NCBI RefSeq assembly: GCF_932274485.2
Contig: NC_065884.2
Location: 60,512,546 to 60,576,545, forward strand
Length of the DNA: 64,000 nucleotides
Reading direction: 5' to 3'
Source: Patella vulgata
Taxonomy: Eukaryota; Mollusca; Gastropoda; Patellidae
Made by a program: the position numbers and the translations under genes. Below, piece by piece: positions 12,701 to 21,700 of this stretch (the first letter of the stretch is position 1; the number at the start of each line of letters is the position of its first letter). A model generated the notes under the pieces. That model was not told where the DNA came from. It did not search any database and worked only from the letters and a program-made list of their open reading frames with translations.

Positions 12701-15700
12701 AAATTTTAATGATTCAATATAATTTTTAATCTGCAATAATTATAGAAGTTTAGACAACTTACCTCAATATCAATTAGGCCACCAGGAAGATCAGGACCAG
12801 CATCAGCAGAAAATGATTTCATTGCATCCAGGATTGATCTGTAACCTGTGGAAATAAAGAAAATTTATTCCTAGTTTTTATTTTTTTTGCCTGTCCAACC
12901 TGGTAGGTTTTCTCCAGTTCCTCCGGTTTCCTTCCACAGCCAAAAGACCTTTATGAGCAAGAGAATAACTGAAATAAAATTGAACCTCCTAAAAATATGA
13001 CCTAGTTTGTGTTGAGTCAATGTTAAACCCATTTCTCTCTCGGGGGTTTGGATGGCCGAACGGGTAACATGTGCACACTGTATCATACGGTCTGTCATTG
13101 AGTCAACTGGCGTGGTTTCGATTCCCCGGTTGTACGTGACAAGGAGTAGGGTCGTCTGTCCAACCTCATGGGTTTTCTCTGGGTCCTCCTGTTTCCTCCC
13201 ACTGCTAAAGACTCCTATGTGCAAGTTAATTATTGAAATAAAATTGAACCATGTCTCCCTCTCTCATTTCCCTCTGGCTCTCTGTCTCACTCACTCTGTG
13301 TTTCACTCACTTCAATTGGTGAAAACATAGATAACCAACAGTTTTGTCGTCTATTATGGGCTAATCATGGTACAACTCATAAACTTTTAAAAAGATTTAT
13401 CAATCATTATCATAGCATGGCACAAACAAGATTTCATAAAGAAGGGGACAAACTTTGGGTGTCATTATCGAAAATCAATATGGTTCCTTTCAACAGGATA
13501 GATATAACCAGCATAAATTTCAGAATGATCAAATCATAACTAGATTTTGTAACAAAAGGGATCGAAGAACTCTTGAAAATTAAAAAGCTTCTTTATTTCA
13601 TTGAGATAGACAATTTAAAGAAAGTACTTATATATGGATTACTGTAGCCTTTATTGTGTTCAGTGGACGATAGATGGACGGACAACAGATGGACAGACGT
13701 ATGGAATTGGTGACAGCATATACAATAACATTATAAATGTTACAAGTGTGGAGATATCATATTACGTAGAACTGACTGGGGATACTTGATTGTCAGTCCG
13801 GAACATTCCGAATTGACGGAATTGTAATCGTGTGATTCACAGTGGTGTGAGTAGAATCTGACGTAATTAAGCACAACGAATATGTTTCAGCTCTCATGGT
13901 TGGTTGAGACATTTTCTCATGCATTCTAGCCCCAAAATCCCATTATAACTCGATTGTCACTATTTTTGGGATTGACAGAATTCAATTCCGGACCGTTCAA
14001 TCGAGTAAGGGGCGGGGGGAATATAGTGTAAACATAGTCAGATATGGGAGGCATAAAAAAGCAAGGTTAGACATCGAATGGGCTCAGTGATTGGTTCCTG
14101 TGGACACTTTGTGGTGACCTGGCCACACATAATGAAAGGTTAGTAAGCATGACCAACCTGTACATCGACATACTACATTGTCCATTATCTGTTCTACTTC
14201 TTCCATGGTAGGATGGGGATTCGTCTTCAATAAACTATTTATAAAAGATAAAACATAATTAACGCTTCAAAGATGAAGGTAGACAAATTGTACACAGTAC
14301 ATCAAGTTTTTTGTCCCATCTGAATGACTAGATACTGTTCCTTGCCAGGCCTCTGTCTTGCACCACTCTGACAAGGGAAAACCGGGCTGGATAAATACTC
14401 AAGAATGGATACAACTCGCACATTTTAAGATTTAAATAACTTCATCCCCTTATAATAGATTCACCAAATATTTGTGTGAATCTATTCACATATTTGATAT
14501 CTCTGCCATAGACAGATTAATTTTTCTCAATTTTGCATACTATCCAATCTGATTAAAACACAGATCCTATTTCGTTTCGTTTTTATAGTTCAAAATTTTG
14601 ATTTACTTGTCTTTACTACACTAGGATCTGGAAGAGTTGTTATCATTGACATGTTCTGAATGGTGTGAGGGATTAGCCAATATAACGGTCTGTTATGGCG
14701 AGCTTTAGGCGTGTTTTGCACGGAACTGTGGGTAATCCACTAGTAACATCAGTCATCAGTGCTGATTGGTTAATCAAATTTCTGACGTCATAGGGTCAAA
14801 AGTCGCTTGTATGACCTCAGACGCGACCAATCATTACAACCGGTCAGTGTAGGAATTCAAAAGTATAAAAAAAAAAACGAAAATAGATCTGTATTTTTAT
14901 CAGATTGCATACTTTCCGCTTTGAACGGAATTGAAAAGAGATTAATTTATCATCAACACAACACTCTTGTATTCTAAGACTAACACGGTTAATTTTATCA
15001 CATATGCAATGCTAGAGAGGAGAATTTTGCCCAGACAGCATCATTTCCACTGTGGGAGCCATGCTTAGAGTAAGATACTACCGTAGCTTGCCAACGATGA
15101 GGTTCAAGGTTCCCAATGTCAGTGGTGCAAGACTGAGGGTCTGGCAAGGACAGTGTCTAGTTGTTCGGATGGAATTATAAACATTGACACTTGACACTTC
15201 GAAATAAGAGTAGACTGTAGTGTCGTTGTCTGGGCAAAATATTTCTCATAGTATATTGTATGGCGTATGCCCGTCTTCATTAACACAATCCACTAGCCTT
15301 CTGATGATTTCAGTATATTGCAGTGTTAGTTTTTATATAATGATTATGTGTATATTACAGTGTTGTATATTACAGTGTGGTATCCTCAGAGGAGGATATG
15401 TTGTATGAGTGTAATGGCAGTTCGATCAAAGGAGGATATGTTGTATGAGTGTAATGGCAGTTTGATCGAAGGGAGATATGTTGTATGAGTGTAATGGCAG
15501 TTCAATCAAATAAGGATATGTTGTATGAGTGTAATGACAGTTCGATCAAAAGAGGATATGTTGTATGAGTGTAATGGCAGTTCGATCAAAGGAGGATATG
15601 TTGTAGGAGTGTAATGGCACTTTGGTCGAAGAGGGATCATACTATGCAAATAATATCTGACCTGTACATAGACATGACCTGACCAGGACTACAGAAACCA

Positions 15701-18700
15701 CATTGTGTACCATTATAATCAGCTAGACGTTGTTGTATAGGATTAATACCATCTCTAGTGTTACCTAAACCTTCAATTGTAGTTATATTCCAACCATCAC
15801 ATTGTAACAATGGTACACAACACTGTAATATACACATAATATAATATATACAACACAGCAAGATACCACACTGTAATATACAACACTGTAATATACACAT
15901 AATCATTATATAAAAACTAACACTGCAATTTACACATGTAAAAAAATGGTATATACAACACTATAATATACACATAATCATGATATATGTAGTATGTACA
16001 ACTCAGTAATAAATACAAATATAAAATATACATATATTTATCTTATGCAAATAATAGAATGGGGTTACATATGCAATGTAAATGTAAGGTGGTCAGATTC
16101 TGTCCGGACAGCTGTATTTTCATCTACTCAACATAGAAAGCAAGGAGGGCTATTTTAACTGGACAGTTGCATTTATGCCCACTCTTCACAAAATTTCAAC
16201 TGCCAAGGTTTCTTGCTCACCAATATGTACACTTGGACCCTGGTTTTTCATTCCGTCCAAACTACTAGGCACATTTTCTTTTGGAAGAACAGCTTTTGTT
16301 ACAAGTAAAATACACATCAATTCCAAGGTATATCATGGCAGCACTTACCTTATTGGTATGCATGTAAAAGAACCCTTGACAAAATTTGAAATATGAGTAG
16401 GCTGTAGTGCAGCTGTCTAGGCAAAGCTTCCCTCATAGCACTCAACATGGCAAATGCCCATCATCATTAGCACAGTTTGTGAGAGAGAGAGAGAGAAATG
16501 GGGTTTAACGTCCACTCGACACAAACTAGGTCATTTCGGGACTAACATATGGTTTAATTTTATTTCAATAATTCGCTTGCACGTAGGGGTCTTTAGCAGT
16601 GGGAGGAAACCGGAGGACCCGGAGAAAACCCACGAGGTTGGACAGGCGACCCTACTCCTTGTCACGTACAACTGGGGATTCGAAACCACGCTAGTCGACT
16701 CAATGACAGACTTTATGATACAGCGCGCGCTAACCATTCAGCCATCCAACCCCCCAGCACAGTTTGTGCCAAAAAGAAGTGTGTTGATTCATTTCAACAC
16801 TATAATTTGGGAATTAAAAAAACTTACAGAATTAACAGTATAAGTCCTTGGTTTACTTGTGACTGGATCCATTATGGTGGCCGACACGACACATACACCA
16901 CATCCTCCCTCTATACACATCACTTTAGTTCCTGGGGATATTCCTTTCTGACGTAAAAACTCATTTAGAGACGTACTTCCTGGATATGAGTTATCAACTA
17001 CAAAAAAAGGCCATAAGTAAGGCTATTGTACCCCACCTTAATCCTTCATTACTTGCGCTTTTATCTTTTCAAAAGCACTGAGCATACAAATTGCTTAACA
17101 TTTAAACCCCAGCAGAAAATGCTCATTTTTAACCTTAGTCAAAGCAATGATGCAACAAAACTATACAAAATAATAAGACAAAAATAATCCAGAATGTAGT
17201 TCAGGCCAAATAATCAACAAAAAAATAGATCAATCATTCCTAGCACAGTATGGTGGAAACATGTCAATTGGGTAAAACTATCCTTTTACATATTCCCCCC
17301 CCCCCCACCCCCCTTCAACAACTCCCTACCACCATTCATTAATAGAAGAAGGAAATGCTAAGTTTACCTGTGTAACTTTGTCCATTTATTGTCATAGAAA
17401 AAGTTGATCGAACTGGACCTTCAGCTCTAAACTTGAAAAAATGTCCACAGTTTTGACAATCTGCAGCATAGACTCCATCTTGTAGTTCTCCTTTTACTGG
17501 GCTGTGACTGAAAAAATCATCAAAAATAGGTGTCTATATTGACTTTATCGCTTAAAATTTGAAAAATTGTCCACAGTTTTGACAATCTGCAGCGACTCCA
17601 TCTTGTAGTTCTCCTTTTACTGGGCTGTGACTGAAAAAATCATCAAAAATAGGTGTCTATATTGGCTTTATCGCTCGTCATTATTATTATGGTTAATTAT
17701 GTTCTATCAACATAAGCAGGAACGCACAACAGGGGGGTTACCCTGAGCTTAGTCCAGATTGGCAAATGGGGCGATCTTTTTGCTGAGTGGGCCGTTTTTT
17801 TTTTTCTTTCTGGAAAATTGATTGGTTTGCCCGAGTCTCTTACACATTTAATCAAACCAAAATGAGGCCTACAAATCAATATTCAACTGTGTCATTTAAA
17901 AATGACATAATGCTATACTTACTACTTTTCGACTGGGGACAATAATTGATTTTCTAATGGGGAGTGGGCAGATTTTTTGATGGTGCACTCCCCTTGGGAA
18001 AATATGTTTGTGCACCCCTAAATATAGTGCCTACTATAAATTGCATCTTCAAATACATTTCTGTACTAAAGTGTAAAATATCTAAATTTGACCCTTCAAA
18101 GTGTTCCAAATAAGTGTCCTAGTCCAGATATAGTCTAGGAGAAGTCAATAATGTCTAAAAATGTTAATTTCAAGCCTTGTTTTGACCACTATGAAGCAGT
18201 TAAATTATTTAATTAAATTTTAAAAAGAACCACCAAACATGATTGAAAATGTTCAAAAATCTGCATATTATGTAGCTTTACTATGTCCCCCACCCCCCTA
18301 CAAAAACAACCACACACGTGACAAACTTTCAAATTATTTAATATTTAATCGAGAAAACAAATTCAAAATACTAATACCAGATAATGTCCCGGCTTAGATT
18401 CAATGGGATTTAATACAGGACTACCAATAAATTCTCGCAGACAACAAAATGGAAGTCCGCTTATAAAAAAGGGAAACTACACATAGATCAATGAAATTTC
18501 AATGAACAGAACAGGACCATTTTTGGACAGATATTCCAATTGGAGATTAATCTTTTTCAATATTGTAGTTTGCATGTGATTTCTATGGCTCTAAAATAGT
18601 GCATCGATCAGGACTATAAGGTGCATATGTCTGTTGACCCTAACCTTCAAGTCTAAAACTGTTAAAGTTGGACCCAATATGAGATATGAGCGACCTTTGA

Positions 18701-21700
18701 TATTTCTATGAAGTATTATTGTTTGTTTTATCATTTATATATCTAATCTATGTGATATGTATTTTATCACCTGTATTTAATCATGTATACATGTCATCCT
18801 GTGATATGTACTTGTATTTTATCTAATTAGTACTATTATATGCATGCCATTCTGTATGTGTTCTACATTCTGCCATGCTATCTGAATTCGGCTATGCTGT
18901 CCTGAATGGTCCTCTTGGGCCATTAATTATCTACCTTATCTGAACTAATCAGAATAAAGATACCAGTAGCATATAAATGTACCTACCACCAAATTTGGTT
19001 AAAATTAAAATCCACAATGTGGTTCAGAAGACAAAGTTAAAAATTTAAAGAGCTAACTGAAACTTGACAACACATTGGGGCTTTGACATTAAGCCCTGTA
19101 CAAACTAACAAGAATGTTTCCACTTAAATCCTTGCACAATCTAAAAAAAAAAAAGTGTTTGGCTCTAACCGGGCTATTTTGCCCAGGCAGCAGCGCTATG
19201 GCCTACTCTTTTATTTCCTTCCAACTGCCAAAGGGATCCTATATGTGCAAGCCCATATGTAGGGGTCAAAATTCGTGAAATTGGAACAAAGCATTTTTTT
19301 CAAAAAATGCCACAGTAATTCCTTCTTCACAACGGCAGTTTTTATGCACACTAAGGCAAAACTTTTAATTTACTTTTGTCACTACGCATTTTTTAAACTG
19401 GTAAACTTTGATTGTTAAGGTGATGAATAATAACACGTTAACTATAAACGTTTTAATGTTTTCGTTCATAATGTCTATTCAGACACATCATCATTATTAC
19501 ATAATTAGTCCAGAATTCGGTCACCACAATCACCCTTAAATTGTTTAGAGCTTTACGTACACCGCAGTCTATATGAATATCGTAATACATGTCGTATAAT
19601 TCGTTTTTTTTCTTCGAAATCAGAAGGCCCGCGAATCTGCTTTGGCTCAGCGACACAAAGAAGATTCGTGCAATTGTATAATCGGTATCCACAATTCCAC
19701 CAAATATAAGTATCATGGTATCTAACTTGCAATTTAAATGAATACTTCGCCGTTGAGGTGTTAGATTCCGGTTCTAAAATATCCGTAATTAATACCGTGC
19801 TGATTATCAAAAGGCGACTTCAAACCTGTGCATGACATTATAAATACATAACATTGTACCTCTGCGGCGGACGTACGCCCCCTGGAATTCCGTTCTCACA
19901 TCCCGTCTACATTTACACTAAAAATTATATATGACACATTTTCCCGACCTAATTATTTGATTTCGTCAAATTTTCCAGTAAATTATATTCATAGCCTTTA
20001 TTTCTGGGATTTGTTTTGAACTTTTTAAATGATAAAATACACCAGACAACGAGCCGTGGACATTTTCATTCCAGCCAGCAGCACGTGATGTTACGGTAGA
20101 ATTATGTCAGATTTTTTTAAGATAAGACTCCATATATGTGATTTACTGGCATCTGATCTTCAAATATTAAACACAACTCCCACCCTATTTTCAGTGTTTT
20201 TTGTCTGCAAAATCATCAGGAACAGATCGGTAGCCTACTGCCTGAAAAATTTCTGAAAAAAAAGTCATGGTCATGCTGATGCAGAAATCATGCTGCTCAC
20301 AGAACTTTACCGGTCCCTTGGTAAATGAGCCCTTAGAATGCATATTCTAAGGGCTTACTTACCAAGGCTAAGGGCACACTTACCAAGGGACAGCTAGATG
20401 ACAGGTAAAGTTCTGTGAGATAATTTATATCCATGATCGGTCAAATTTGGTTAGGTACCATTTAGCCTACGTATTTAAGTCACACAATATATAGAATATT
20501 TAATCCACTCCAAATAGTAAGCGAATAACGAATATAAAATCCCCTATAGATATTTGGGTATATCCTGTTGGATAAATTAGTCATACTTAGAACCCCACCA
20601 ATCTATAGACCGGCGATAATCTTTTGAGTCACATAGGTTTTGGGGCCTGCAGGCTGGTTGCGGGACCAAGATTAAAAATAAGTTTGGCCTGAAATTGGGG
20701 GGGGGGGGGGAAGACATTTGTCCAAATTTACCCTCCCTTGATCTGGTAGGCTACTTTCTATATAAGATAACTTTTATAATGCATGATTCATTTGTATATT
20801 TTAAAAGACTTTTTTGTGTACATTTTTATAATATAAAAAATTGTTTCAATAATTTAAAAATGTTACAATATATAATTCATAATGTTATCTTTTAATGTAA
20901 ACATTGTAATAATATATATATCTATATATATATATATATATATACAATCCCACTTTGGTTGTAAAGTATAAAAATGTCTCAATCTTCATTCTGATTAATA
21001 AATTGTAGTATTATAAGATATTTCATTTTATGGGTGCTATATATTTCATCTAAACCATACAATTTAAAAATTGGAAAAATTCATGTTGCCAAAAGTTATC
21101 TTATTATCTGGGAATTTAAAACTGAACGAAGTTTGCTGCATTGGCTCGTTCGTTTTTCTTTTTTTTTTTTTTTTCTTTTACACCTTGCCGGAATTAGGGG
21201 GGGGGGGGGGGCTTGCGCCGAGTGCAAATAAATTACCACGGCTATAATTTATTTTCTACGGCAATTTCGCTAAAATGTGGGACCTTGGTTTTCCATATCA
21301 TCCGAACGACTAGACAGCTGTATGCGGGACTAAATCCAATCAGATTGACTTATTTTAACTACTATACCGAAAATTTCCGAAGAATTCTAAAAAAAAATCC
21401 CAAAAGTACCCCCAAAAAACACTGAACAATACTGAAAAAAAATATTTGATACTATTTAAGTAATTACCGAAAAAATCTGAAAAATGCTAAATGCCGAAAA
21501 TTCACTAAATACCCCCCCCCCCCCAAAAAAAAAACCAACAAAAAAAAACAGCAACACTAATTACTGAAAAAAACTAAAAACCAAAATAAATTCATTTCAA
21601 AACATTACAGTCAAAATTATAATTAAAATCGTAAAATATGCTACACATTCTCTTTAGTAACTAATATTGCTAGAAGAATTTCTTAAAAGAATAGTAGGCC

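Noticed and set aside
12871-13224. 117-codon minus-strand ORF
   Set aside because: Covers two SINE A copies and nothing else.
15391-15632. CRISPR-like array
   Set aside because: Units are directly adjacent with no variable spacers; it is a minisatellite in a eukaryotic intron.
15637-15906. ORF that extends exon 4 into the intron
   Set aside because: The N-terminal MIMCILQCC part is translated inverted-repeat DNA; clear splice sites bound exon 4 at 15662 and 15822.
16454-16843. 129-codon ORF
   Set aside because: It runs through a full SINE family A copy; the translated peptide recurs wherever that SINE occurs (for example near 27857 and 35546).
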